A stretch of DNA of 64,000 nucleotides from Symbiodinium natans (taxonomy: Eukaryota; Sar; Dinophyceae; Suessiales; Symbiodiniaceae). Shown piece by piece: positions 11,684 to 21,954 of this stretch (its first letter is position 1; each line of letters starts with the position of its first letter). Position numbers and translations under genes: made by a program. The notes beneath the pieces were generated by a model that saw only the letters and a program-made list of their open reading frames with translations, was not told the origin of the DNA and did no database searches. Location of the stretch: NCBI GenBank assembly GCA_905221605.1, contig CAJNDS010002546.1:1-64000 (forward strand). Reading direction: 5' to 3'.

Positions 11684-11721
11684 GGTTGAGGGCTTCGCCC
11701 GCCGCGTTTCGCGCACACAAG

Positions 11722-11772
11722 GAGCTCCAGCTCCTTCGCGCGGCGCACCTGCGCCTGCAAGAGGAGCTCAGG
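11722..11772 (+). CDS. Candidate exon, coiled-coil segment
   Basis: Reads ELQLLRAAHLRLQEELR, 17 codons with clear Leu heptad spacing, after CACAAG. The donor is probably GA (AGG|GACTTG). The frame stays open on both sides, so the exact borders are uncertain. Phase 0 at the start fits the upstream exon. Confidence 0.5.
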
Positions 11773-11805
11773 GACTTGTCGGGGCTTCCGGGAATAGGGT
11801 GTAGG

Positions 11806-12211
11806 GTTTAGGGTTTAGGGTTTAGGGTTTAGGGTTTAGGGTTTAGGGTTGGGAAACCCTAAGCCATTCAGCCCCTCAACCTCGGGAAACCCTAAAATGA
11901 GAAGCCACAAGCCCTTGGGCCCTGAAACCCTAAGAAAGCCATAAACCCCTTGAATCCTAAACCCTAAACCCTAAACCCTAAACCCTAAACCCGAAACCCT
12001 AAACCCTAGACCCTAAACCCTAAAACCCTAAACCCTAAACCCTAAGAAAGCCATAAACCCCTCAACGCCTCAGCTCCAAAACCCAACCTAACCCCATTTT
12101 GCAACCCGAAAGCCCTCAAACCCCAGACTTTGGTCTAAAGGTTGCAACCATGGGCCCTTAGTGTGTCTCCTTACCCTAAACCCTAAACCCTAAACCCTAA
12201 ACCCTAAACCC
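11806..12211. repeat. Telomere-like arrays
   Basis: TTTAGGG at 11806-11850. CCCTAAA blocks at 11957-12045 and 12174-12211, separated by degenerate AAACCCC-rich sequence. Confidence 0.85.
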
Positions 12212-12654
12212 TTGTTCCTAGGGATCCGAAGTACGGGCCCTTCTTACTAGCGTATATGAAGCAGGATTCATATTACTGTTATTGGTGAGTGTATAGAAGG
12301 TTCCTTTTCAATATTGGTGAGTGTATATATTGGGTGTCCTTTTGGGGATATCAACATACGGGTTCTATAGCAAGAGACTTGGGCATATAAACCCTAACCC
12401 TAAACTCTAAACCCTAAACCCTAAACCCCAAACGGGCCCTTCTTAATGGCGTATGTAAGGGTTCTATAGCAAGAGACTTCATGTGCTTCTTGGACTCTTG
12501 GGGCTGCCGGGAAAGTTTGGGTATCCCGTGTTGCGGAGGTTAGGTTCTTGGAGGTAGGGTTACGGGTTTAGGGTCGAGGGTTCAGGGGTGTAGGGTTTAG
12601 CGTTTCGGGTTTGGGGTTGAGGGTATAGAGTTTAAGGCTCAGGGTTTTTATCAG
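12212..12654. repeat. Dispersed unique element with internal duplication
   Basis: GGTGAGTGTATA with a following GGTTCCTTTT occurs twice (about 12280-12345). GGGTTCTATAGCAAGAGACTT occurs in two copies (about 12360 and 12458), as does GGGCCCTTCTTA. Part of the element recurs at 39150-39225, and its complement appears near 26305-26335. Confidence 0.6.
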
Positions 12655-12910
12655 GGTTTAGGGTTTAGGGTTTAGGGTTTAGGGTTTAGGGTTTAGGGTT
12701 TAGGGGTTTAGGGTTAGGACCTTAGAGCCTTTAGTCCTGAGCCGTTGCCTCTTAACCCCCCACCCCCCCCAAGACAAGACAATATGGAACCTCAAGCCTA
12801 GTAGGGGTTGAGGGTTTAGGGTTAGGGTTTAGGGTTTAGGGTTTAGGGTTTAGGGTTTAGGGTTTAGGGTTTAGGGTTTAGGGTTTAGGGTTTAGGGTTT
12901 AGGGTTTAGG
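12655..12910. repeat. TTTAGGG arrays
   Basis: Two TTTAGGG blocks (12655-12710 and 12808-12910) flanking about 100 bp of unique sequence with a C-run. Confidence 0.9.
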
Positions 12911-12942
12911 GGCTGGGGCTCCCCCAATCTAAGGGCAGGAAT

Positions 12943-13035
12943 CTGGTCCCTTAATATGGACCCTTAATATGGTCCCTTAATATGGTCCCTTCATGTGGTC
13001 CCTTAATATGGTCCCTTAATATGGTCCCTTAATAT
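12943..13035. repeat. Short tandem of ATGGTCCCTTAAT units
   Basis: Seven near-perfect 13- to 14-bp units, followed by mixed unique sequence to about 13200. Confidence 0.85.
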
Positions 13036-13776
13036 GGTCCCTTACCTTCTCGAAAGGGTTCTGAAGTATGGGCCCTTGTGTTTTACAGGGTATACGTGGG
13101 GTACATGCGGGGTCGCCTTTCAAAGGCCCACATACAGGTACCACCATCCCATGCTTCGGTGATGCCCAGCAATACCCTTTTGCTTTTTTTGTTTTCAGGG
13201 TTTAGGGTTTAGGGTTTAGGGTCCTTTATCAACCTTATGTGAACCCAAACAGGGCACTTTGTTTTGTCAGGTAGCTGGTGAACCTGGGCCGCAACAATTT
13301 CTAAGCACCACGGATGACCGGGGTCTACTAAAAATAGGGCTACCACCTACTTCGAGGTTCTTCGACCTTTTCAGTTTAGGGTTTAGGGCATGCATGTTTG
13401 AGCACGTAAGGGGTGCCCCCCTACTTCAGGAAATTCCCCAAACCCTAAACCCTAACCGCAAACCCTAGCCCCCAACTCCCCCCCTGCTCTTGGCTTTGTC
13501 CCGTGCACCGCCCCTTGTAATGGCTCCGAGCCCAGTGAAGGTTGGGGCCGAGGGGTTTCGGCAGGAGGGGCCCCAGAAAACACAAAGCTTAAGGTAGAGA
13601 AGTGCTCGGGGTTTGAGCGAAGTTTGTCTCAGGTTTCGGACTCAGGGTTTAGGGTTTAGGGTTTAGAGTATGATTCCTATGGAGCTCCGACTTCAACATC
13701 TCAGACAGCTCTGAGAAGGCCCCCCGGACGCCCTAAGCAGTAAACCCTAACACCCCAAGCCCCAAGCACACCCCAG
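13036..13776. other. Mixed intronic or intergenic sequence
   Basis: Unique sequence with isolated TTTAGGG and CCCTAAA units. A weak open segment near 13505-13550 (PPLVMAPSPVK) has AG|GT-like borders but no phase support. No confident gene. Confidence 0.4.
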
Positions 13777-13857
13777 CCTTCCGACACCTACCTGGTGCCG
13801 ACTGACCCCTGGGATTCACGGCCTTGGATGGCTTCAGACCGGCGATCTTGGGCAAGA
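13777..13857 (+). CDS. Possible exon
   Basis: Open frame from a CCCCAG acceptor reading PSDTYLVPTDPWDSRPW in phase 0, with a TGA after the segment. The donor is unclear. Flanked left by CCCTAAA-like units and right, after a gap, by TTTAGGG. Confidence 0.3.
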
Positions 13858-14399
13858 TGAGTATCAAGGCAGGAAGGGATTAAGACGAAGCGACCCAGTC
13901 GTGCCCTTTTTCCCTTTTTGAGGGGTTTAGGGTCCCTTAAAAACCCCTTTATGCAAAGAAGGGCACGCTGTTTCATCCTAGGCTACAAGGCAACCCAGAA
14001 GGCAATATTGTTCATACACAAAGATAACGACAGCAGTCGCATGGGGTGTACATTAGGGGCTCATGACTTGTATGGCTATAGGAGTAGAACAAATCTGCTT
14101 GGGTTTTGGGGGGCTTGGGTTCCGGGGATTGAAGGTTTAGGGGCAGGGCTTTGACAGAGTTAGTTCGCGATTTTGGGTGCGGGGGTGTAGGGTAAAGTCT
14201 CGAGTAGGGCTGAGCTTGTTGGCTTTAAGTCTAGGTCTAGGTTTTTAGGCGGTCTCCCCCCAAGCTCAGCGCCGCCCTCATACAAATCACCCTGAACGCC
14301 TAAAGCCAGCCCTGTGCCCTGCACATACGCCCTCCGAACACCCCTGAACAGTTCCGGGTGTTTGGTCTAGACCTCTTTTTTCCCTAAAACCCGAAACTC

Positions 14400-14815
14400 T
14401 ACTAAACCCTAAACCCTAAACCCTAAGCCCTAAACCCTAAACCCTTAAACCCTTAAACCCTTAAACCCTTAAACCCTTAAACCCTTAAACCCTTAAACCC
14501 TTAAACCCTTAAACCCTTAAACCCTTAAACCCTTAAACCCTTAAACCCTTAAACCTTAAACCCTTAAACCCTTAAACCCTTAAACCCTTAAACCCTTAAA
14601 CCCTTAAACCCTTAAACCCTTAAACCCTTAAACCCTTAAACCCTTAAACCCTTAAACCCTTAAACCCTTAAACCCTTAAACCCTTAAACCCTTAAACCCC
14701 GAACCCTAAACCCTAAATCCCAAACCCTAAACCCCAAACCCTAAACCCTGAACCCTAAACCCTTAAACCCTTAAACACTTAAACCCTTAAACCTTAACCC
14801 TTAAACCCTAAGCCC
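14400..14815. repeat. Homogenised CCCTTAAA octamer array
   Basis: Around 32 copies of the 8-bp variant CCCTTAAA (14446-14695), bordered by ordinary CCCTAAA units. Forms the 3' arm just before the exon at 14820. An 8-bp unit this uniform points to local expansion within this intron. Confidence 0.9.
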
Positions 14816-14819
14816 TCAG

Positions 14820-14900
14820 AAGCCGAAACGCGAGGCGGAAACCGGGGGCATTCCCCTCGACAGCTCCTTCCAGGATACGCGGGGAGCCGAGTGGGCAAAG
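14820..14900 (+). CDS. Candidate exon, unknown protein
   Basis: Twenty-seven codons, phase 0 to 0, containing ETGGIPLDSSFQDTRGAEWAK after CTCAG. Donor is GC type (AAG|GCGTGG). High GC and a balanced residue mix contrast with the flanking arrays. Confidence 0.55.
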
Positions 14901-15310
14901 GCGTGGTTTTTGGACCTAGGGATTTTGGGGTTTATAGGGTTGGGGGATTTAGGGTTTAGGGTTGAGGGTTTAGGGTTTAGGGTATAGGGCTTAGGGTTTA
15001 GGGTATAGGGATTTAGGTGCTGTTTGGGGCGGAGGGTTCGCAGGTGCTGAGTGTTCACCCGGTTCCGAGTGATGACCCGGGCATAATGTCACTTTGCTGT
15101 CGGCCTGAGGAATTGCAGCTTCAATCACATCACGATCGAGGTGAATACACCGCGGGGATTGGGCACCATCTCCGTCCGAGCCGCGCAGACTGGCTGTCAT
15201 CACTTTGATCTGGAGCGCAGGACGAGACACGAATCCGCCAGGCTGCGGCGACTTGTTTAATTTTTCAAATAGTTGAAGCAGCTAATTGACAAAGCTTCCC
15301 ACAGAAGCAG
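14901..15310. other. Intron: short TTTAGGG arm and unique loop
   Basis: TTTAGGG-type units at 14940-15010, then about 290 bp of unique sequence. An open frame on each strand here overlaps the other; neither has splice or family support. Confidence 0.45.
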
Positions 15311-15373
15311 GTTGCGAGTATTGGTACGATGGCAAATCCTTGGGTGGCACGACTCCAGCCCACGCATCACAAG
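15311..15373 (+). CDS. Candidate exon, unknown protein
   Basis: Twenty-one codons, phase 0 to 0, reading VASIGTMANPWVARLQ and onward. Acceptor AAGCAG|GTT and a GT donor (AAG|GTGGGA). Phase-compatible with the exon at 14820-14900. Confidence 0.45.
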
Positions 15374-15394
15374 GTGGGACAGTTGAATTCTGCG

Positions 15395-15985
15395 CAGGGT
15401 TTAGGATTTAGGGTTTAGGGTTGAGGGTCTAGGGTTTAGGGTTTAGGGTTATCTTATTGCTTCTTCATTGGGCCTTGCATGCTAATGCCTACCCCAGTTG
15501 CCCAAACCCTCCTTCACCCTACGCAAAGACAACAAGGGACCAATGCCTTGAACCCTAGGCCCTACACCCTAAACCCTAAACCCTAAACCCTAAACCCTAA
15601 ACCCTAAACCCCTAAACCCTAAACCCTAAACCCCGGACCCTAAACCCCGGACCCTAGACCCTAAACCCTAAACCTCTCTTTCTATATATATTTAAACCCT
15701 ATAGTCCTTGGTGGCTAAGCCCCCACCCCACCCCCAACCCCCGCCCCCACCCCCCCCACCCCCGCCACCCCCAACCCTTTTTCTTGTAATGCTCATCTTT
15801 GTGTGATGCAATGCGGATTTTTAAGAACGAATTTGTTCTGTAGCCGTAGTCTTCGTTGAAAAGAACTTTTGTATGAAGATACTTTATGTGGTTTCTTAAT
15901 GTTATGGGATTCTCTGGGTGGGTGGGTGTTATATCCAAGCCGTAAATATAACACTACCATAAAATTGCTCGATCCGGAGCTGCTG
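15395..15985. other. Intron: telomere-like arms and C-rich loop
   Basis: TTTAGGG at 15398-15450 and CCCTAAA at 15559-15680. Between 15719 and 15780 there is a C-rich CCCCCACCC tract, then AT-rich unique sequence. The minus-strand open frame over 15699-15938 includes the C-rich tract and is rejected as a gene. Confidence 0.6.
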
Positions 15986-16290
15986 AACCCTAAACCCTAA
16001 ACCCTAAACCCTAAACCCTAAACCCTAAACCCTAAACCCTAAACCCTAAACCCTAAACCCTAAACCCTAAACCCTAAACCCTAAACCCTAAACCCTAAAC
16101 CCTAAGCCCTAGACCCTAAACCCTAAACCCGAAACCTAAAAACCCCTAAACCCTAAACCCTAAATCCTAAACCCTAAACCCTAAACCTAAAACCCCTAAG
16201 CCCTAAACCCTAAAACCAAAACCCAAAACCCTAAACCCTAAACCCTAGACCCTAAACCCTAAACCCTAAACCCTAAACCCCTCCCCGCGC
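15985..16290. repeat. Long CCCTAAA arm
   Basis: About 16 perfect CCCTAAA units (15985-16105), then degenerate units to 16285, immediately before the exon at 16307. Confidence 0.9.
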
Positions 16291-16306
16291 CACATGTAGA
16301 CCCAAG

Positions 16307-16360
16307 GCTCAACGCCCTCGCGGAGTCGACCAACCCAGATGCCATCCTCCACGGGCTGAG
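16307..16360 (+). CDS. Candidate exon, helical repeat
   Basis: Reads LNALAESTNPDAILHGL between CCCAAG|G and GAG|GCGCCC (GC donor), entering with one base of a split codon. CCCTAAA on the left, TTTAGGG on the right. Confidence 0.5.
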
Positions 16361-16397
16361 GCGCCCTAAAGAAGCAAAACCGAAACCCCCAAACTCT

Positions 16398-17345
16398 CAG
16401 GGTTTAGGGTTTAGGGTTTAGGGTTTAGGGTTCAGGGTTTAGGGTTTAGGGTTTAGTCCCCTCTTCACTAACCCCTCAACCCTAGACTGGTAGGTGTTGT
16501 GTTCGGGATGAGGGGGGGCCGTAGCGGGGTGAGGGTTCGAGGCTTTGGGGGTCCTGTGGGTCTCGATGTGTTTTGAGGTTCAAAGACTCGGGGCTTGGGG
16601 CTTCAGGGTTGGTTTCGGGTTTAGGGTTTAGGGTTTCGGGTTTAGGGTTTAGGGTTTCGGGTTTAGGGGTTTAGGGTTTCGGGTTTAGGGTTTAGGGTTC
16701 AGGGTGGTTTCGGGTTTATGTTCTAAACGCTCAGGAAGTAATTGGGGTCATTACGTGCCTTGGCTAGGCCAGTTACCCTGCTCATCACGCTCCTCATGGT
16801 CGAACTTCCCATGAGCCTTCATGTGGGGGTCGCGCTATAGTCTGGGCCTTTTTCATCACCCATACCCTAAACCCAAGCCTCAAACCCTAAACCCTAAACC
16901 TCAAGCCTGAACCCCAAAACCCTATCCCTGACATCCGTGCTTGGCACGTTAAGCTTGTTTACGAGGTTGCAGCACCCCCAGTGCTACAATTCTCCCATGT
17001 TTGCCGAACCCTAACCCTAAACCCTAAACCCTAAACCCTAAAGCCTAAACCCCTAAACCCCTAAACCCCTAAACCCCTAAACCCCTAAACTCCTAAACCC
17101 CTAAACCCCTAAACCCCTAAACCCCTAAACCCCTAAACCCCTAAACCCCAAAACCCCAAAACCCCTAAACCTAAACCCTAAACCCTAAACCCTAAACCCT
17201 AAACCCTAAACCCTAAACCCTAAACCCTAAACCCTAAGCCCTAAGCCCTAAGCCCTGAGCCCCAAACCCCAAACCCCAAAACCCCAAACCCTAAACCCTA
17301 AACCCTCAACCCTAAACCCTAAACCCTAAACCTTAAACCCCAACC
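16398..17345. repeat. Intronic arms: TTTAGGG/TTTCGGG left, CCCCTAAA and CCCTAAA right
   Basis: Left arm at 16398-16455 and 16615-16715, the latter mixing TTTCGGG and TTTAGGG. The loop at 16716-16865 is unique. The right arm includes an expanded CCCCTAAA octamer run (17045-17150) and a CCCTAAA run (17165-17340). Confidence 0.85.
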
Positions 17346-17353
17346 CAAAGCAG

Positions 17354-17458
17354 GTAGGCTGGACTGCCAGGTTGGTGGCCTCCCAAGGGGAGTTCCTTGG
17401 GAACCAGCAGGGCCTCGCAGAGGTGGTCGCCCGGCACCTCGCCAGCTCCAAGCCGGAG
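17354..17458 (+). CDS. HEAT-type exon
   Basis: Thirty-five codons, phase 0 to 0, containing GLAEVVARHLASSKPE. Acceptor AAAGCAG|GTA, donor GAG|GTAGGG. This is a typical helix B followed by the P/D turn of a HEAT unit. It joins in phase to the exon at 18038. Confidence 0.65.
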
Positions 17459-17494
17459 GTAGGGGCCCTGGGTGAAGGTTTCGGGGTTTCAGGG

Positions 17495-18000
17495 TGGGTT
17501 TAGGGTTTAGGGTTTAGGGTTTAGGGTTTAGGGTTTAGGGTTTAGGGTTTAGGGTTTAGGAGTTAGGGTTTAGGTTTTAGAGCCCTAAAAGCCCGAAAGC
17601 CTCAAGGCCCTGAGCCGCACAACGCCCCCAAAAGCCCGATAAGGCCCAGGGATGACCTAAGCCCTCAGAGAAGGCCCAGGGATGTAGCGTAGAGGCCTGC
17701 GACTCCCTGAGCTCTAAAACTGAAAGCCCCGAAAGAAGGGTTTGGGGTTTGGGGTTTAGGGTTTAGGGTTCAGGGTTTAGGGCCACTTGAAGCCCTCAAC
17801 CCTAAACCCTAAACCCAAAAAGAGCACATTGCTTAGTCAGAGGCAGCAAGTATACAAGCTGTTTTGCTACCCAAAACCCTGAACCCTGAACCCTAAACCC
17901 TGCACCCTAAACCCTAAACCCTAAACCCTAAACCCTAAACCCTAAACCTTAAACCCTAAACCCTAAAACCCTAGACCTTAAACTGAAAGTCCCAAACCCT
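17495..18000. repeat. Intronic arms
   Basis: Nine TTTAGGG units (17495-17570), a 300-bp loop with AAAGCCC-rich sequence, then CCCTAAA at 17875-18000 ending just before the acceptor at 18037. Confidence 0.85.
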
Positions 18001-18037
18001 AAACCCCATTGCCTCATTTGGCTTCTGCTTTGGGCAG

Positions 18038-18100
18038 GTCATCGCCATGGCTGTGCGTGCACTTGGGGTGCTTGGCCGACTCCTTACTTCGCATGTGGTG
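18038..18100 (+). CDS. HEAT-type exon
   Basis: Reads VIAMAVRALGVLGRLLTSH after a good acceptor (CTGCTTTGGGCAG). The donor is GT, either at CAT|GTGGTG or GTG|GTTAGGG. V.....VRALG..G matches a HEAT helix A. Phase 0 fits both neighbours. Confidence 0.65.
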
Positions 18101-18101
18101 G

Positions 18102-18430
18102 TTAGGGTTTAGGGTTTAGGGTTTAGGGTTTAGGGTTTAGGGTTTAGGGTTTAGGGTTTAGGGTTTAAGCTTTGTGGGGTTTTGGGCACAGAGGTGAGGC
18201 CTTTGGGGTTCAGGCTTCTCTGCTCACTGGGGGCGAGTTCTAGCGGCTTTCCTGGTGAGGCATTGCCCCATGAGGCTGACGGCTGCTCCTAAAGAAGTAA
18301 GATGCCCTTAGTTGCCCTGCACCCTAAACCCTAAACCCTAAACCCTAAACCCTAAACCCTAAACCCTAAACCCTAAACCCTAAACCCTAAACCCTAAACC
18401 CTAAACCCTAAACCCTAAACCCTAAACCCA
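18102..18430. repeat. Intronic arms
   Basis: Nine TTTAGGG units (18102-18170), a 150-bp loop, then about fifteen perfect CCCTAAA units (18320-18429). Arms are fully complementary over more than 60 nt. Confidence 0.9.
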
Positions 18431-18431
18431 G

Positions 18432-18518
18432 CGAGGGGAAGCCGGCGGACACTACGCGGACCACGTGGCCGCGGTGATGCGCTGGCCGAACCCGGACGTC
18501 CGCCTTGCGGCGGTGGAG
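18432..18518 (+). CDS. HEAT-type exon
   Basis: Twenty-nine codons, phase 0 to 0, with HVAAVMRWPNPDVRLAAVE: the NPDVR turn and following AAVE are the textbook HEAT signature. Donor is GC type (GAG|GCAGGGG), and the TTTAGGG array begins within 10 nt. Confidence 0.7.
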
Positions 18519-18678
18519 GCAGGGGTTTAGGGTTTAGGGTTTAGGGTTTAGGTTTAGGGTTTAGGGTTTAGGGTTTAGGGTTTAGGTGGAGCAGGACCCA
18601 AAGCCCCAAAGCCCTAACACCCCAAAGCCCCCAAGGGCCCCAAAGCCCTAAACCCTAAAGCCCGTCCACAGCCTAAAG

Positions 18679-18766
18679 GCCCCTCTAACCGTCGATGTGC
18701 GAAAGTGCTTCCAGATACACGTCAAGGAGTCAGAGCTCGATGTGAAGTCCTTCCAAAAAATAAGAG
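18679..18766 (+). CDS. Candidate exon following the HEAT exons
   Basis: Reads VRKCFQIHVKESELDVKSF in phase 0 to 1, between AAAG|GCC and GAG|GTGGGT. Less HEAT-like but clearly protein-like, and in phase with the exon at 18432. Confidence 0.55.
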
Positions 18767-18855
18767 GTGGGTTTAGGGTTTAGGGTTTAGGGTTTAGGGA
18801 CACAGTCATCAAGAAGTACGAGAAGCTTCTCTTGTTGGAGCAAACGCTGCGGCCA

Positions 18856-19018
18856 CCCTAAACCCTGAACCCTAAAAACTAAAAACCCTAAACCCTAAAC
18901 CCTAAACCCTAAACCCTAAACCCTAAACCCTAAAGCCTAAAGCCTAAAGCCTAAAGCCTAAACCCTAAACCCTAAACCCTAAACCCTAAACCCTAAACCC
19001 TAAACCCTAAACCCTAGA
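18856..19018. repeat. CCCTAAA arm with AAAGCCT variants
   Basis: CCCTAAA units with a short run of GCCTAAA in the middle, directly before the exon candidate at 19020. The 56 bp at 18800-18855 lies between TTTAGGG and CCCTAAA, i.e. in the loop position. Confidence 0.85.
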
Positions 19019-19019
19019 G

Positions 19020-19080
19020 GAAGGATGCCAAAGCAGTTGCTCGAGGGGCTCATGGACGGCCTCCTTAAGATGTCCGCGCC
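19020..19080 (+). CDS. Candidate exon, helical segment
   Basis: With one base carried from the exon at 18766, reads MPKQLLEGLMDGLLKM after CTAGAG. The donor could be GC at 19059 or GA near 19070. The frame remains open beyond. Confidence 0.4.
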
Positions 19081-20194
19081 CTTCGCTGCGCCCCAAAGCC
19101 GAAACCCCTTTCAAACCCCGGCCAAAAAAAACAATAACAAAACAAGTAGACAAACCCTTAAAAACCTCTAAAACCCGAAAAAGGCCCCAAAGCCCTGAAG
19201 CTTGAGAATGAGGGTTTCGGATTTGATTTAGGAGTTTAGCTCTCTTTTTTTTGAGGTTCTCTTGTTCAGCTGTTTAGGGTGTGGGGTTTAGGGGAGTCAG
19301 AAGTCGGAAAGAGGTGAGCCCTCGACCCTAAACGCTAAGCCCTAAACCCCAAGGTTGTGGAGTTTAGGCTTCGCTGTTGATTGTCGCCTCAACCCCTAAC
19401 CCCCAACCCTGAACCCGAGGTTCTGCACAAGTTTTGTTTTTTTCGGGGTTTAGGGGGGTTTTGGGCTTACTGTAAGTTTTAGGGTTTGCAAGCACAGGGG
19501 ATCTGCAAGTATAAGCCTTAGTTGACGTAGCTTGCACCAACCCTAAACGCTAAACTCTAAAACCCCAACCCTAAACCCACCCTAAACCCTATGGGGTTTT
19601 CGCATGAAGGGTTTACCCCTCAGAGCCTAGGGGAGCGCCCAACACCTCGTAGTTACCTTGACCTAGAACAAACCGAGTTCCTCTTCTGAATTTCTGAACA
19701 CTCTAAATACTCTCAATAACTTCAACACCCTTCATACCCTAGGTACCCTCAATACCCCAAATACCCCTCAACACCTTTAATTTTCCATCGGGGTCTTGGC
19801 CGGAAACTTGGGGGTTGAGGGTTTGGGGTTTGGAACCCTCAACCCTAACCCCGAAACCCTAAACCCCAAGCCCTAAGCCCCAAACCCCGATGTTTCTAAA
19901 CCCTGGACCTAAACCCAAGACCACAATCTGCAAGCTGCGAAACCTCTCCGCAGGTCTTGGGAAGGTTTGGGAAGGCGGCCGGGAGGCAGCGCCGGGGTTG
20001 AGGGTATCAAGGGTGTTGGAGGAAATGAAGGGTATTAAGGGTATGAAGGGCAGACACCCCAAACGCCCCCAAGCCCGAAGCCCCAAACTTTTAACCTCAA
20101 GCCTTGAGCCCCAAACCCCAAGCCCCCAAGCCCCAAGCCCCAAAGCCCCAAGCCCCAAGCTCCAAGCCCCAAGGCCCCAAAGCCCAAAGCCCCA
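19081..20194. other. Long intron loop, mostly unique
   Basis: About 1.1 kb with scattered AAACCC-type motifs but no long array. An open segment near 19965-20045 after CTCCGCAG may be part of an exon but has no phase support. The AAGCCCC-rich stretch at 20085-20180 gives spurious frames on both strands. Confidence 0.4.
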
Positions 20195-20678
20195 AACCCT
20201 AAAACCCTAAACCCTGAACCCCTCAACCCTCAAACCCTCAAACCCTCAAACCCTCAAACCCTCAAACCCTCAGACCCTCAAACCCTCAAACCCTCAAACC
20301 CTAAAACCCTAAACCCTGAACCCCTAAACCCTCAAACCCTCAAACCCTCAAACCCTAAAACCCTAAAGCCCTAAAACCCTAAATCCCCAAAGCCCTAAGC
20401 CCCAAAACCCTAAACCCTAAAACCCTAAACCCTAAAACCCTAAAACCCGAAAACCCTAAAACCCTAAAACCCTAAAACCCTAAACCCTAAAGCCCTAAAA
20501 CCCTAAAGCCCTAAAACCCTCAAACCATCAAACCCTCAAACCCTCAAACCCTAAAACCCTAAAACCTTAAAACCTTAAACCCTAAAACCCCAAAACCCTA
20601 AACCCTAAAACCCTAAAACCCTAAACCCTAAACCCTAAACCCTAAACCCTAAACCCTAAACCCTAAACCCTAAACCTG
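20195..20678. repeat. CCCTAAAA and CCCTCAAA variant array
   Basis: Octamer variants with four A or CTCAAA predominate, ending in a run of ordinary CCCTAAA (20620-20678) next to the exon. Confidence 0.9.
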
Positions 20679-20699
20679 TTGGAGTGCTCGGAGCTGCAG

Positions 20700-20758
20700 C
20701 CACCATGGCTCGGAGTTGGTAACGTCCTTCTTTGAGCACGGAACAGAGCACCTCGGAG
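20700..20758 (+). CDS. HEAT-type exon
   Basis: Reads HHGSELVTSFFEHGTEHLG after CTGCAG, entering with one split-codon base. Donor GAG|GTTCGT (GT). Leaves one base that combines with the GT of the exon at 21866 to give a Gly codon. Confidence 0.55.
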
Positions 20759-21865
20759 GTTCGTAGGGTTTAGGGTTTAGGGTTTAGGGTTTAGGGTTTA
20801 GGGTTTAGGGTTTAGGGTAACCCTGTTACAGAACTCCGCTGGGACCCTCTTGTGGCCGTTGCTAACTAAGATAGGGTGTACGGTGTAGGGTTCAGTGTGT
20901 GGGTAGCTTCCCTAATAGTGCGAAAAGACACTAGTACTGCTTTGTGGTATACCAAGTCTTTGGGGTTTAGGCTTTTGAGGGTTGCTTTTCAGGAACTTGA
21001 AGCTATATCACCACGTCATGGTAACTGAACTTATGTTCCTTGCGCGCAGAGGTTTCCTTCCGGCGAGTGGGTTTTAAACCCTGCCAGTTTACTGGTTTAG
21101 GTTTTTCGCCGTTTGTTCGTGAGGGTGTGTGTTTAGGGTTTAGGGGTCGAGGATTTAGGGGCTTTGGACTTTTGGTGTTTCAGGTTTGGGGTGAGCCTTG
21201 AATCCCAAACAACAAGAGCCTAAACCACCAAAAACCTAGAATCCAAAACCCGAAGCCCGAAAAGCTCCTGAGGGCCCAGGGCCCCTCAGTTTGGGCTCCT
21301 GATTTCTTTTGGTTTAGGGTGTGGTTTTGCTTCGCTAAGGTTTAGGGTTTGGGGTTTCGGGTTTAGGGTCTGGGTTTTGGGGTGTAGGGTTTCGGGTTGA
21401 CGGTTGAGGGTTTCCCCTTGCGTACGAGAGCAAAGGGTCACATTTCAGAACTCTCTGCCACAGGCAAGCAACCATCTGAAGTATGAAGGGATCGATAGGC
21501 TTCTGTTTTGATTTTTTTTGAATGAAGGTGTATTCCTGGTGTAGTGGGCTCTCTGGGTAGAGAGTCCTCGGGCACGAAACCCCAACTCGTGGTACGGAAA
21601 AAGTGCGGCAATCGGTAGAGGGAAATCTGTGGGGATTACATGCGGTTGAGGGCTTAGTACGATGCAGAAAGGGGATATGTGAGCGTTTGAACCTGAGCCT
21701 TAAACCGCACTCCTCCACCCCCCCCGCCCCCCCAAATCCTAAAGCTTAAGCCCTAAACCCTAAACCTTAAACCTTAAACCTTAAACCCTAAACCCTAAAT
21801 CCTAAACCTTGAACCCTAAACCCTAAAACCCTAAACCCTTAGCTACCACTGGCGCCAGAGATGAG
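20759..21865. other. Intron with 5' TTTAGGG arm, long loop, short 3' arm
   Basis: GT donor, TTTAGGG units at 20766-20820, about 900 bp of unique loop, then CCTTAAA/CCCTAAA at 21740-21840. The 127-codon minus-strand frame at 21335-21718 is inside the loop, contains repeat-derived ends, and is not called. Confidence 0.55.
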
Positions 21866-21940
21866 GTCTTGAGAAGATGTTTGATTTCGCCAACCTCGAC
21901 GACATCGAGGACAACGTCCGGCCCTCGGCTCTCTTAAAGG
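21866..21940 (+). CDS. HEAT-type exon
   Basis: Reads LEKMFDFANLDDIEDNVR and PSALLK. DIEDNVRPSALL is a clear HEAT turn plus helix. Acceptor GATGAG|GT in phase with the exon at 20758; donor G|GTTTAAGG leaves one base. Confidence 0.6.
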
Positions 21941-21954
21941 GTTTAAGGGTTTAG

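Larger units (their letters stand above)
10203..11772 (+). other. Candidate multi-exon gene segment encoding a coiled-coil protein
   Basis: Exon candidates at 10203-10232, 10624-10674, 11264-11326 and 11722-11772 all start after AG, start and end in phase 0, and encode Leu/Gln/Glu/Arg/Ala-rich helical peptides. Spliced together they give an uninterrupted helix-forming frame. An additional exon near 11010-11085 is uncertain. The introns carry TTTAGGG at the left and CCCTAAA at the right. The start of the gene is not visible. Function unknown. Confidence 0.45.

Noticed and set aside
21335-21718. 127-codon minus-strand frame
   Set aside because: Lies within an intron loop, ends in repeat-derived codons, and has no splice or family support.
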